Made by a program: the position numbers and the translations under genes. Positions 42,839 through 53,556 of a stretch of DNA of 64,000 nt are shown here, in pieces (the stretch's first letter is position 1; every line of letters starts with the position of its first letter). The stretch comes from an uncultured Anaerolineales bacterium (GTDB taxonomy: Bacteria; Chloroflexota; Anaerolineae; Anaerolineales; UBA6663), in contig CALFZO010000108.1 in assembly GCA_937952305.1 (NCBI GenBank), forward strand, positions 1 through 64,000. The letters run 5' to 3'. The notes under the pieces are model-generated. The model saw nothing but the letters and a program-made list of their open reading frames with translations. It searched no databases and had not been told where the DNA came from.

Positions 42839-44430
42839 CCCCAGAAGAACTCGAAAAGATCGCAGCGAAGGAAGAGCAGGCGCGCGCCCATATCCCGCAC
42901 ACCATCGACGTGTGCCTGGGCACCACCTGCATGGCCTTGCAGAGCGACAAGCTCAAGACGGCCCTGGAGCAGGAGGCCACCCGCCACCCGGTCGGGTCCA
43001 AGTGCCAGGTGCGCGGCGTGGGCTGCCCGGGCCTGTGCGCGCTGGGGCCGCTGGTGACCGTCAAGCCGGAGGGCGACCTGTATAAGCAGGTCAAACCCGA
43101 GGACGCGCACGACATCGTCAACAGCCTGGGCGCCGAGCCGGTGGCGCGTCTGAAGTGTGACACCGAGCAGCCGTTCTTCAAGCGCCAGCACAAGATCGTG
43201 CTGGAGAACTCCGGTAGCATCGACCCGGAGCGGCTGGAGGATTACATCGCCGCCGGCGGCTACACGGCGCTGCTCAAGTGCGTGACCGAAATGACGCCGG
43301 CCGAGGTCATCGACGAGGTGGTCCGCAGCGGGCTGCGCGGGCGCGGCGGCGCCGGCTTCCCGGCCGGCCTGAAGTGGCGCACGGTGGCCAAGGCCGCCGG
43401 ACCGCGTAAGTTCGTGGTCTGCAACGGCGACGAGGGCGACCCCGGCGCGTTCATGGACCGCAGCGTGATGGAGAGCGACCCGCACCGGGTGCTGGAGGGC
43501 ATGGCCATCGCCGCTTACGCGGTGGGTGCCAGCGAGGGCTACCTGTATGTGCGCGCCGAGTATCCGCTGGCCGTCAAGCGCCTCAAGCAGGCCATCAACC
43601 AGGCGCGCGCCCACGGCCTGCTGGGCGCCAACATCGGCGGCACGGCCTTCACCTTCCGGGTGGAGGTGCGGCTGGGCGCGGGCGCCTTTGTGTGCGGCGA
43701 GGAAACCGCGCTGATGGCGTCGATCGAGGGCAAGCGCGGCAACCCGCGCCCGCGGCCTCCGTTCCCGGCCGAGAGCGGCCTGTGGCAGCTCCCGACGCTG
43801 ATCAACAACGTCGAAACCTACGCCAACATCCCCACCATCCTGCGCCAGGGCGCCGACTGGTTCGCCGGCATCGGCACCAGCAAGAGCAAGGGCACCAAGG
43901 TCTTCGCCCTGACCGGCCGCGTCCACAACACCGGCCTGATCGAAGTGCCGATGGGCATCACGCTGCGCGAGATCATCTTCGACATCGGCGGCGGCATCCC
44001 GGACGGCCGGGTCTTCAAGGCGGTGCAGACCGGCGGGCCGTCGGGCGGCTGCATCCCGGAAGAGTACCTGGACATGGCCGTCGACTACGAGTCGCTGGCT
44101 TCGGTCGGCTCGATCATGGGCTCGGGCGGCATGATCGTCATCGACGACACCTCGTCTATGGTCGACGTAGCCAAGTACTTCATCGAGTTCTGTAAGTCGG
44201 AGTCGTGCGGCAAGTGCGTGCCGTGCCGGGTGGGCACGGCGCAGATGCACACCCTGCTCGAGCTGATCGCCAGCGGCGAGGGCACCCGGCATGACCTGGA
44301 GCGGCTGGAGGCGCTGTGTGACATGGTCAAGAGCACCAGCCTGTGCGGCCTGGGCCAGAACGCGCCCAACCCCGTCATCAGCACGCTGCGCTATTTCCGG
44401 GACGAGTACGAGTCCCGGCTGGCCGGCTGA
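42835..44430 (+). CDS. hoxF: NAD(P)H diaphorase subunit HoxF (NuoF-like), operon 1
   Basis: The protein has 531 residues. An N-terminal thioredoxin-like [2Fe-2S] domain (CLGTTC, CPGLC, about residues 22-70) precedes the NuoF core. That core has GLRGRGGAGFPAGLKW and CNGDEGDPGAFMDR for FMN/NAD binding, CGEETALMASIEG and INNVETYANIP. The [4Fe-4S] cluster site is ESCGKCVPCRVGT plus SLCGLGQNAPNP. The enzyme oxidises NADH or reduces NAD+ through FMN. ATGA overlap with hoxE. Confidence 0.93.
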   Translation: MTPEELEKIAAKEEQARAHIPHTIDVCLGTTCMALQSDKLKTALEQEATRHPVGSKCQVRGVGCPGLCALGPLVTVKPEGDLYKQVKPEDAHDIVNSLGAEPVARLKCDTEQPFFKRQHKIVLENSGSIDPERLEDYIAAGGYTALLKCVTEMTPAEVIDEVVRSGLRGRGGAGFPAGLKWRTVAKAAGPRKFVVCNGDEGDPGAFMDRSVMESDPHRVLEGMAIAAYAVGASEGYLYVRAEYPLAVKRLKQAINQARAHGLLGANIGGTAFTFRVEVRLGAGAFVCGEETALMASIEGKRGNPRPRPPFPAESGLWQLPTLINNVETYANIPTILRQGADWFAGIGTSKSKGTKVFALTGRVHNTGLIEVPMGITLREIIFDIGGGIPDGRVFKAVQTGGPSGGCIPEEYLDMAVDYESLASVGSIMGSGGMIVIDDTSSMVDVAKYFIEFCKSESCGKCVPCRVGTAQMHTLLELIASGEGTRHDLERLEALCDMVKSTSLCGLGQNAPNPVISTLRYFRDEYESRLAG

Positions 44431-44445
44431 CGCAGGAGGTGAGGC

Positions 44446-45165
44446 ATGACCACACCGAGCCAAGTTCTAACACTGAAGATCGACGGCCAGGACGTCACCG
44501 GCCGCGCCGATGAGACGATCCTGCAGGTGGCCCGCGAAAACGGCATCCACATCCCCACCCTGTGCTTCCTGGACAGCCTCTCGCCGCTGGGGGCCTGCCG
44601 CCTGTGCCTGGTGGAGATCAAGGGCTCGCCGCGCCTGTTCGCGGCCTGCGTCACCTACATCGCCGAGGGCATGGAGGTGCTCACCAAGTCTGACCGGCTG
44701 AACAAGTACCGGCGCATGATCGTGGAGCTCCTCTTCGCCGAGCGCAACCACATCTGCTCGATCTGCGTGGCCAACGGCCACTGCGACCTGCAGGACCTGG
44801 CGCGCGAGATGGGGGTCACCTACGTGGACTTCCCCTACCGCTACCCGCGCCTGGGCGTGGACGCCAGCCATGAGCGTTTCGGGCTGGATCACAACCGCTG
44901 CGTGCTGTGCATGCGCTGTGTGCGCGTGTGCGGCGAAGTGGAGGGCGCCCACACCTGGGACGTCGCCGGCCGCGGCATCGAAGCCCACGTGTCGGCCGAC
45001 CTGGACTTCCCGTGGGGCGACTCAGACACCTGCACCAGCTGCGGCAAGTGCGTGCAGGTCTGCCCGACCGGGGCGCTGTTCAAGAAGGGCGTGGCCGCCG
45101 CGGAGATGGTGAAGCACCGCTCGTTCCTGGTGCGGCTCACGGCGATGCGGGAGGAAGCAGAATGA
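44446..45165 (+). CDS. hoxU: Diaphorase iron-sulfur subunit HoxU, operon 1
   Basis: The protein has 239 residues. It has an N-terminal [2Fe-2S] ferredoxin domain with Cys in TLCFLDSLSPLGACRLC and a later AAC, then a His-Cys3 [4Fe-4S] motif (HICSICVANGHC). Two [4Fe-4S] motifs close the chain: CVLCMRCVRVC and CTSCGKCVQVCPTGAL. It wires HoxF to HoxY. A ribosome site (AGGAGGTGAGG) precedes the ATG, and the stop overlaps hoxY. Confidence 0.93.
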   Translation: MTTPSQVLTLKIDGQDVTGRADETILQVARENGIHIPTLCFLDSLSPLGACRLCLVEIKGSPRLFAACVTYIAEGMEVLTKSDRLNKYRRMIVELLFAERNHICSICVANGHCDLQDLAREMGVTYVDFPYRYPRLGVDASHERFGLDHNRCVLCMRCVRVCGEVEGAHTWDVAGRGIEAHVSADLDFPWGDSDTCTSCGKCVQVCPTGALFKKGVAAAEMVKHRSFLVRLTAMREEAE

Positions 45166-45695
45166 CCAAGCTCAAACTTGCCACCGTCTGGCTGGATGGC
45201 TGCTCCGGCTGCCACATGTCGTTCCTGGATATCGACGAACGGCTGCTGGAACTGGTGGAGAAGGTCGACATCGTTTACAGCCCGCTGGTGGACTTCAAGG
45301 CGTTCCCGGACGCCGTCGACATCACCCTGGTGGAGGGCGCCGTCAGCAACCAGGACGACCTGGAGAAGATCAAGAAGGTCCGGGCGCACACGCGCCTGCT
45401 GGTGGCCCTGGGCGATTGCGCGGTGACGGCCAACGTCCCGTCGATGCGCAATCCGTTTGGCGTGGACCAGGTGGTCAAGCGCGCCTACGAGGAGAACGTC
45501 ACGCTGCAGCCGCAATTGCCGACGCAGGCCGTGCCGCCGCTGCTCAAACGCGTCCGGCCCGTGCACGATATCGTCACCGTCGATGTGCACCTGCCGGGCT
45601 GCCCGCCGTCGGCGGACGCCATTTTTGCCGCCCTGGTGGCCCTGGTGGAAGGGCGCACACCGGACGTGGCCGCGTTGACCCGCTTCGGGGCCTAA
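45162..45695 (+). CDS. hoxY: [NiFe] hydrogenase small subunit HoxY, operon 1
   Basis: The ATG at 45162 overlaps the hoxU stop; the protein has 177 residues. The cluster-binding cysteines are in LDGCSGCHMSFLD, GDCAV and LPGCPPSAD, giving the four ligands of the proximal [4Fe-4S] cluster expected of the short group 3 small subunit without a Tat signal. The enzyme is therefore cytoplasmic. Length is normal for HoxY. Confidence 0.93.
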   Translation: MTKLKLATVWLDGCSGCHMSFLDIDERLLELVEKVDIVYSPLVDFKAFPDAVDITLVEGAVSNQDDLEKIKKVRAHTRLLVALGDCAVTANVPSMRNPFGVDQVVKRAYEENVTLQPQLPTQAVPPLLKRVRPVHDIVTVDVHLPGCPPSADAIFAALVALVEGRTPDVAALTRFGA

Positions 45696-45705
45696 GGAGA
45701 CCGGC

Positions 45706-47127
<1,422 letters not shown>

Positions 47128-47159
47128 ACGCGGGCCGCCCGCGCAGTGTCCGTCACCTC

Positions 47160-47196
47160 GGCCACCCCTGGCACCAGCCGCAGGGGTGGCCTTTTT
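47160..47196 (+). terminator. Rho-independent terminator of hydrogenase operon 1
   Basis: A perfect 11-base-pair stem (47160-47170 with 47181-47191, GGCCACCCCTG), a 10-base loop and TTTTT. Confidence 0.9.
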
Positions 47197-47290
47197 GGGT
47201 GTCCCGCCGGCCACCTGATCGGGTAATGGGCCGGCGTTCGCGTCAGGCGCTGAGCGCGGCATGTGACACCCGGCCCCGAGTCGCGGGAGC

Positions 47291-47301
47291 TTTGCCACTC
47301 C
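47291..47301 (+). promoter_or_regulatory. Shared element TTTGCCACTCC, copy 2
   Basis: Identical to the elements at 42225 and 52923. It starts 80 bases before the hoxE start of operon 2. Here it lies upstream of the Rex-type site, the reverse order of operon 1. Confidence 0.55.
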
Positions 47302-47336
47302 AGCTTGAGGACTGGGGTCTGTATCCTTGTCTGGAC

Positions 47337-47354
47337 TTGTGATATTTTTCACAT
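47337..47354. promoter_or_regulatory. Rex-type operator of hydrogenase operon 2
   Basis: TTGTGATATTTTTCACAT matches TTGTGA-N6-TCACAA at every fixed position but the last. It lies 17 bases before the hoxE start, where binding would block transcription or early elongation. Confidence 0.62.
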
Positions 47355-47370
47355 AACTTGGAGGCCGTCC

Positions 47371-47919
47371 ATGTCGGTTAACGCCCCACCCAGGCCAAAG
47401 CCTGAGACAGAACACCCCAGCGGCGATCCGCGCTTCAAGCTGATCGACCGTACGCTCAAGCGGCTGCAGCACCGCCAGGACTCGTTGATCGAGGTCCTGC
47501 ACACGGCCCAGGAGGCCTTCGGCTACCTGGACGACGACGTCCTGATTTACGCCGCGCAACAGCTCAAGCTGCCGCTGAGCTGGGTGTACGGCGTGGCCAC
47601 CTTCTACCACTTCTTCTCGCTCAAGCCGGGCGGCGAGCACACCTGCATCGTCTGCCTGGGGACGGCCTGCTACGTCAAGAAGTCGGGCGAGATCTTGGCG
47701 GCGCTGGAGAAGGAGTTCGGCATCAAGCCCGGGCAGACGACCGCGGACAAGAAGCTGAGCCTGGCGCAGGCGCGCTGCGTGGGCAGCTGCGGCCTGGCGC
47801 CGGTAGTGGTGATCGACGGCGGCGTCCATGGCCGGGAGATGGCCAACGAGACGGTGGCCCGTGTCCGCGCGGCCCTCGCGCACGTGGCGGCGCCTGCCGC
47901 CGGCGAGCCGGCGGCCTAG
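47371..47919 (+). CDS. hoxE: HoxE (NuoE-like), operon 2
   Basis: The start at 47371 follows TTGGAGG; the protein has 182 residues. It contains GVATFYHFFSLKPGGEHTC, CLGTAC and CVGSC for the [2Fe-2S] cluster. The lead-in SGDPRFKLIDRTLKRL is nearly the same as in the operon 3 copy, so these two share a more recent ancestor than either does with operon 1. An Ala/Pro-rich tail ends the protein. hoxF follows after 13 bases. Confidence 0.92.
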   Translation: MSVNAPPRPKPETEHPSGDPRFKLIDRTLKRLQHRQDSLIEVLHTAQEAFGYLDDDVLIYAAQQLKLPLSWVYGVATFYHFFSLKPGGEHTCIVCLGTACYVKKSGEILAALEKEFGIKPGQTTADKKLSLAQARCVGSCGLAPVVVIDGGVHGREMANETVARVRAALAHVAAPAAGEPAA

Positions 47920-47932
47920 AGGAGGAGCGCGC

Positions 47933-49579
<1,647 letters not shown>

Positions 49580-49580
49580 C

Positions 49581-50300
49581 ATGGAAACGGTCGTCACCTT
49601 AACCCTCAACGGCGAAATGGTCAGCGCCCGCGCCGACCAGACGCTGCTGGACGTGATCCGCGAGCAGAAGATCGACCTGCCCACGCTCTGCCACATGCAG
49701 GGCCTGAGCGAACGCGGCGGCTGCCGGCTGTGCGTGGTCGAAGTCCAGGGCGCGCCGCGCCCGATGGCGGCCTGCGTCACCCCGGTGACCGAAGGCATGG
49801 TGGTGCGCACGCACACGCCCGAGCTGGAGCACCAGCGCCGCCTGGTGGTGGAGCTGCTGCTGGCCGAGCGCAACCATGTTTGCGCGGTGTGCGTGGTGAA
49901 CGGCCACTGCGATTTGCAGTGGGCGGCCGCCAAGCTCGGCGTGGCCAGCGTCCGCTATGAATACCTGCACCCCGACCTGACGATGGACGCCAGCCACGCG
50001 CGCTTCGTGCTGGATCACAACCGCTGTATTCTGTGTACACGCTGTGTGCGCGTCTGCGACGAGGTCGAAGGCGCCCACACCTGGGACATTGCCGGGCGCG
50101 GCATCAAGACGCGCGTCATCACCGATCTGAGCCGGCCGTGGGGCGACAGCCCGTCGTGCACGAGCTGCGGCAAGTGCGTGCAGGTCTGTCCGACCGGTGC
50201 GCTGTTTGAGAAGGGCGCCACCGTGGCCGAAATGACCAAGGAGCGCGATTTCGTCGGCTGGATCATCCGCGGTCGCACCAAGCGCGAGTGGACCTGGTAA
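49581..50300 (+). CDS. hoxU: HoxU, operon 2
   Basis: The protein has 239 residues, the same length as the operon 1 copy. Ferredoxin-type cysteines lie in TLCHMQGLSERGGCRLC and AAC. The His-Cys3 motif is HVCAVCVVNGHC and the two C-terminal clusters are CILCTRCVRVC and CTSCGKCVQVCPTGAL. The C-terminus differs (GRTKREWTW) from operon 1, possibly at the HoxY interface. Confidence 0.93.
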   Translation: METVVTLTLNGEMVSARADQTLLDVIREQKIDLPTLCHMQGLSERGGCRLCVVEVQGAPRPMAACVTPVTEGMVVRTHTPELEHQRRLVVELLLAERNHVCAVCVVNGHCDLQWAAAKLGVASVRYEYLHPDLTMDASHARFVLDHNRCILCTRCVRVCDEVEGAHTWDIAGRGIKTRVITDLSRPWGDSPSCTSCGKCVQVCPTGALFEKGATVAEMTKERDFVGWIIRGRTKREWTW

Positions 50301-50313
50301 CGGGAGCAAGACT

Positions 50314-50865
50314 ATGACGTCATCGAATGGCAAAATCCGGCTCGCGACGGTGTGGCTGGGCGGTTGCTCGGGCTGCCACATGAGCTTTCTGGACCTGAAC
50401 GAGAAGCTGATCGATCTGGCTGGCCGAGCCGAGCTGGTTTACAGCCCGATCGCCGACGCCAAGGTCTTCCCCGAGGGCGTGGACGTGACCCTGGTGGAAG
50501 GCGCCGTCGCCAACGACGATCACGTGGAGTTGGCGCACCAGCTGCGCGCGCGCAGCCGGATCGTGGTGAGCTTCGGCGACTGCGCCGTCACCGGCAATGT
50601 CACGGCGCTGCGCAACCGGCTGGGGCTGGACGACGTGCTCACGGCCGTCTATCACGAAGGCCCGGGCCAGGCCCCGCGCGGCGACGACGAGCACGTCATG
50701 CCGACGCTGCTGCCCAAGGTGCTGCCGCTGCACCAGGTAGTCCCCGTCGACGCGTATATCCCCGGCTGCCCGCCCGAGCCCGAGCGGATCTGGGCGGCGG
50801 TGGCGGCCCTGCTGGACGGCAAGCCGGTGGAACTGCCGGTGGCGATGCGGACGTTTGGCGCCTGA
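50314..50865 (+). CDS. hoxY: [NiFe] hydrogenase small subunit HoxY, operon 2
   Basis: The protein has 183 residues. Cluster ligands are in LGGCSGCHMSFLD, GDCAV and IPGCPPEPE. A short insertion (GPGQAPRGDDEH, about residues 116-127) distinguishes it from the operon 1 protein. It is cytoplasmic with no Tat signal. The ribosome site is CGGGAGC. Confidence 0.92.
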   Translation: MTSSNGKIRLATVWLGGCSGCHMSFLDLNEKLIDLAGRAELVYSPIADAKVFPEGVDVTLVEGAVANDDHVELAHQLRARSRIVVSFGDCAVTGNVTALRNRLGLDDVLTAVYHEGPGQAPRGDDEHVMPTLLPKVLPLHQVVPVDAYIPGCPPEPERIWAAVAALLDGKPVELPVAMRTFGA

Positions 50866-50890
50866 CGGCGTCGCACAGGAAGGTAGACCT

Positions 50891-52321
50891 ATGAGCCAGA
50901 GGATTGTCATCGACCCCGTCACCCGCATCGAGGGCCACGCCAAGATCACGCTGCACCTGGACGACGACGGCCAGGTGGCCGATGCGCGCTTCCACGTCAC
51001 CGAGTTCCGCGGCTTCGAGAAGTTCTGCGAGGGCCGCCTGTTCTGGGAGATGCCCAGCATCACGGCCCGCATCTGCGGCATCTGCCCGGTGAGCCACCTG
51101 ATGGCCTCGGCCAAGGCCGGCGACACCATCCTGGGGGTGCGCATCCCGACGGCGGCCGAGAAGCTGCGCCGCCTGATGAACTGGGGCCAGATCGTGCAGA
51201 GCCACGCCCTGAGCTTCTTCCACCTCAGCGGGCCGGACCTGGTGCTGGGGATGGAGAGCGACCCCATGCAGCGCAACCTGGCCGGCCTGATCGCGCTCAA
51301 CCCGGAGTTCGCGCGCGACGGCATCCGCCTGCGCCAGTTCGGCCAGGACGTCATCCGGCTGCTGGGCGGCAAGAGCATCCACCCGGCCTGGTGTGTGCCC
51401 GGCGGCGTCCGCGAGCCGCTGTCCGTGGAGAAGCGCGACGAAATGCTGCGGCGTCTGCCGGAGGCGTTCGAGATCATCGAGCGCGCCCTGAAGCTGTACA
51501 AGAACGAGGTCGTGGCCAAGCACCGCCGCGAGTACGACGTCTACGGCAACTTCCCCAGCCTGTTTATCGGCCTGGTCTCCAACCAGGGCGGGCTCGAGCA
51601 CTACGACGGCCTGCTGCGCGTGATGGACAGCGACGGCACGATCCTGGAGCCCGGGCTGGCGCCCAAGCGCTTCCGCGAGGTCATCGCCGAGGCCGTGGAG
51701 CCGTGGACGTACCTGAAGATGCCGTACTACAAGCCCTATGGCTACGAAGGCCACGCCGGCCTGTACCGCGTCGGCCCGCTGGCGCGCGTCAACCTGTGTG
51801 ACTTCGCCGGGACACCCAAGGCCGAGGCTGAGCTGCGCCTGTTCCGCTCGAACGGCCGCGTGGTGCGCCAGGGCTTCGCCTACCACTATGCGCGTCTGAT
51901 CGAGATCCTGTTCGCGCTGGAGAAGATCGAGGAGACGCTCAACGCCCCGGACGTCACCAACAAGCACGTCCGCTCGCAGGCCGAGGTCAACCACCTGCAC
52001 GGCGTCGGCGTCAGCGAAGCGCCGCGCGGCACGCTCTTCCACGAATACTGGGTGGACGAGGCCGGCCTGCTGCAGAGCGTCAACCTGATCATCGCCACTG
52101 GCCAGAACAACCTGGCCATGAACCGCACCGTGCTGCAGATCGCGCGCGCGTACGTGGCCGGGCAGAAGCTGCACGAGGGCCTGCTCAACCGGCTGGAGCA
52201 CGGCATCCGCCTGTTCGACCCGTGCCTGAGCTGCTCCACGCACGCCGCCGGCCAGATGCCGCTGACCGTGGAATTGCACGGGCCGGATGGCGAGTTGCTG
52301 GACGGGCTGCAGCGCGGCTGA
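50891..52321 (+). CDS. hoxH: [NiFe] hydrogenase large subunit HoxH, operon 2
   Basis: The start at 50891 gives 476 residues beginning MSQRIVIDPVTRIEGH. L1 is RICGICPVSH (Cys62, Cys65) and L2 is DPCLSCSTH (Cys445, Cys448), followed by a 25-residue C-terminal peptide ending GELLDGLQRG. The peptide has the same length as in operon 1 and similar sequence, so one HoxW could process both. Differences elsewhere (FWEMPSITAR, ILGVRIPTAAEKL) show a distinct paralogue, not a recent duplicate. Confidence 0.94.
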   Translation: MSQRIVIDPVTRIEGHAKITLHLDDDGQVADARFHVTEFRGFEKFCEGRLFWEMPSITARICGICPVSHLMASAKAGDTILGVRIPTAAEKLRRLMNWGQIVQSHALSFFHLSGPDLVLGMESDPMQRNLAGLIALNPEFARDGIRLRQFGQDVIRLLGGKSIHPAWCVPGGVREPLSVEKRDEMLRRLPEAFEIIERALKLYKNEVVAKHRREYDVYGNFPSLFIGLVSNQGGLEHYDGLLRVMDSDGTILEPGLAPKRFREVIAEAVEPWTYLKMPYYKPYGYEGHAGLYRVGPLARVNLCDFAGTPKAEAELRLFRSNGRVVRQGFAYHYARLIEILFALEKIEETLNAPDVTNKHVRSQAEVNHLHGVGVSEAPRGTLFHEYWVDEAGLLQSVNLIIATGQNNLAMNRTVLQIARAYVAGQKLHEGLLNRLEHGIRLFDPCLSCSTHAAGQMPLTVELHGPDGELLDGLQRG

Positions 52322-52328
52322 GGTGGAT

Positions 52329-52775
52329 ATGCGTGCCGGCTTGCTGGTAATTGGTTTTGGCAACCCGCTGCGCAGCGACGACGGCCTGGGCTGGCGCGCT
52401 GCCGAGCGGTTGGCCGAGACGCAGCCGGACACAGCCGTGGTGACCACCCACCAACTCGTGCCGGAGCTGGCCGAGACGCTCAGCGAGTGTGAGCGCGCCG
52501 TGTTTATCGATGCCGCCGACCCGGCGGCGTCGGGGGCCGAGCCGGGCACGGTGCTGGTGCAGGACCTCGTGCCGCGTTCCCCGGAGCCGAGCGCCTTTTC
52601 GCATCACCTGGACCCGGCCGGCCTGCTGGCCATGGCCCAGACTTTGTATGGTTATGCCCCCAAGGCCCAGTTGATCACCGTCGTCGGCGCAAGCTTTGAC
52701 TTTGGTGAGCAGCTCTCCCCTTCGGTCCAGGCCGCTTTGGAGGCCATCGTCCGGCAGATAAACGCGGACGAGTAA
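52329..52775 (+). CDS. hoxW: Hydrogenase maturation protease HoxW
   Basis: The start at 52329 gives 148 residues. The family signature GFGNPLRSDDGLGWRAAE at residues 9-26, the metal-binding Asp in VFIDAADP and the His in SHHLDPAGLLAMAQTLYG are all present. These proteases cleave the C-terminal peptide of the [NiFe] large subunit after nickel insertion. It is the only maturation gene in the island (no hyp genes here) and lies 7 bases after hoxH2; hoxH1 has no protease of its own. Confidence 0.93.
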   Translation: MRAGLLVIGFGNPLRSDDGLGWRAAERLAETQPDTAVVTTHQLVPELAETLSECERAVFIDAADPAASGAEPGTVLVQDLVPRSPEPSAFSHHLDPAGLLAMAQTLYGYAPKAQLITVVGASFDFGEQLSPSVQAALEAIVRQINADE

Positions 52776-52831
52776 CACCTCCAGCGCCGCAAAACCGCCC
52801 CGGCAGTTTTCCTCCTTTCTGCCGGAAGGTG

Positions 52832-52875
52832 ATCGGCCCAGGCCGCGCCCACCGCGCCGCCTGGGCCGATTTTTT
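52832..52875 (+). terminator. Rho-independent terminator of operon 2
   Basis: A perfect 12-base-pair stem (52832-52843 with 52859-52870) with a 15-base loop and a run of T residues. A smaller CCGGCAG/CTGCCGG hairpin lies directly upstream. Confidence 0.88.
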
Positions 52876-52922
52876 CGTCTTGGGTCGCCTCCTTATGACA
52901 TCCGGTTGCGGCGGCCCGGATG

Positions 52923-52933
52923 TTTGCCACTCC
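52923..52933 (+). promoter_or_regulatory. Shared element TTTGCCACTCC, copy 3
   Basis: Identical to the elements at 42225 and 47291. It starts 90 bases before the start of the formate dehydrogenase operon. With copy 1 the identity extends to 14 bases. Confidence 0.55.
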
Positions 52934-52955
52934 CATCCCCCAAATAGGGCAATTA

Positions 52956-52970
52956 TTGTGGACATCACAA
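52956..52970. promoter_or_regulatory. Short TTGTG-N5-CACAA inverted repeat before operon 3
   Basis: TTGTGGACATCACAA has the same half-sites as the Rex operators of operons 1 and 2, but a 5-base rather than 8-base centre. It may be a variant site or one for another regulator. Confidence 0.4.
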
Positions 52971-53012
52971 CATCCTAGGGCGTATTGCTCCATATTTCAC
53001 AGGAAGGCCAGC

Positions 53013-53555
53013 ATGCCTGTTGCCGCGTCCCCCAAGGCGGAGACCGCCTCCGAACATGCCAGTGGCGACCCGCGTTTCAAATTGGTCGATCGAACCATCG
53101 AGAAATTCAGCGCCGAGCCGGATGCCCTGCTGGAGGTGCTGAACACGGCGCAGGAAGTGTTCGGCTACCTCTCACCGGACCTGCTCGTCTACGTCTCGCA
53201 GCGGTTGCAGGTGCCGCTCAGCCGCGTCTACGGCGTGGCGACCTTCTATCACCTGTTCACGTTCAAGCCGCTCGGCGAGCATACCTGCATTGTGTGCCTG
53301 GGCACGGCCTGCTACGTCAAAGGCTCGGGCGCCATCATGGCCGCCCTGGAAGCCGCGTTCAGCGTCAAGTCCGGCGGGACGACGGCGGACGGCAAGCTCA
53401 GCCTGTCGACGGCGCGCTGCCTGGGGAGTTGCGGCCTGGCGCCAATGCTGGTGGCGGACGGCGCCATCCTGGCGCGCAACGAGCCTGATACGGCGGTCCA
53501 GCGCCTGCGCGCCGTGGTCGCCGGCCGGCCGGCGGCGGCCCGCCAGGAGGCCTGA
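53013..53555 (+). CDS. NuoE-like subunit of a putative NAD-dependent formate dehydrogenase, operon 3
   Basis: The start at 53013 follows AGGAAGG; the protein has 180 residues. The [2Fe-2S] ligands are in CLGTAC and CLGSC, with GVATFYHLFTFKPLGEHTC. The N-terminal SGDPRFKLVDRTIEKF resembles HoxE of operon 2. Because the operon encodes a molybdopterin subunit in place of HoxY/HoxH, this is best called an FdsG-type gamma subunit. It ends 1 base before the next ATG. Confidence 0.88.
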   Translation: MPVAASPKAETASEHASGDPRFKLVDRTIEKFSAEPDALLEVLNTAQEVFGYLSPDLLVYVSQRLQVPLSRVYGVATFYHLFTFKPLGEHTCIVCLGTACYVKGSGAIMAALEAAFSVKSGGTTADGKLSLSTARCLGSCGLAPMLVADGAILARNEPDTAVQRLRAVVAGRPAAARQEA

Positions 53556-53556
53556 A

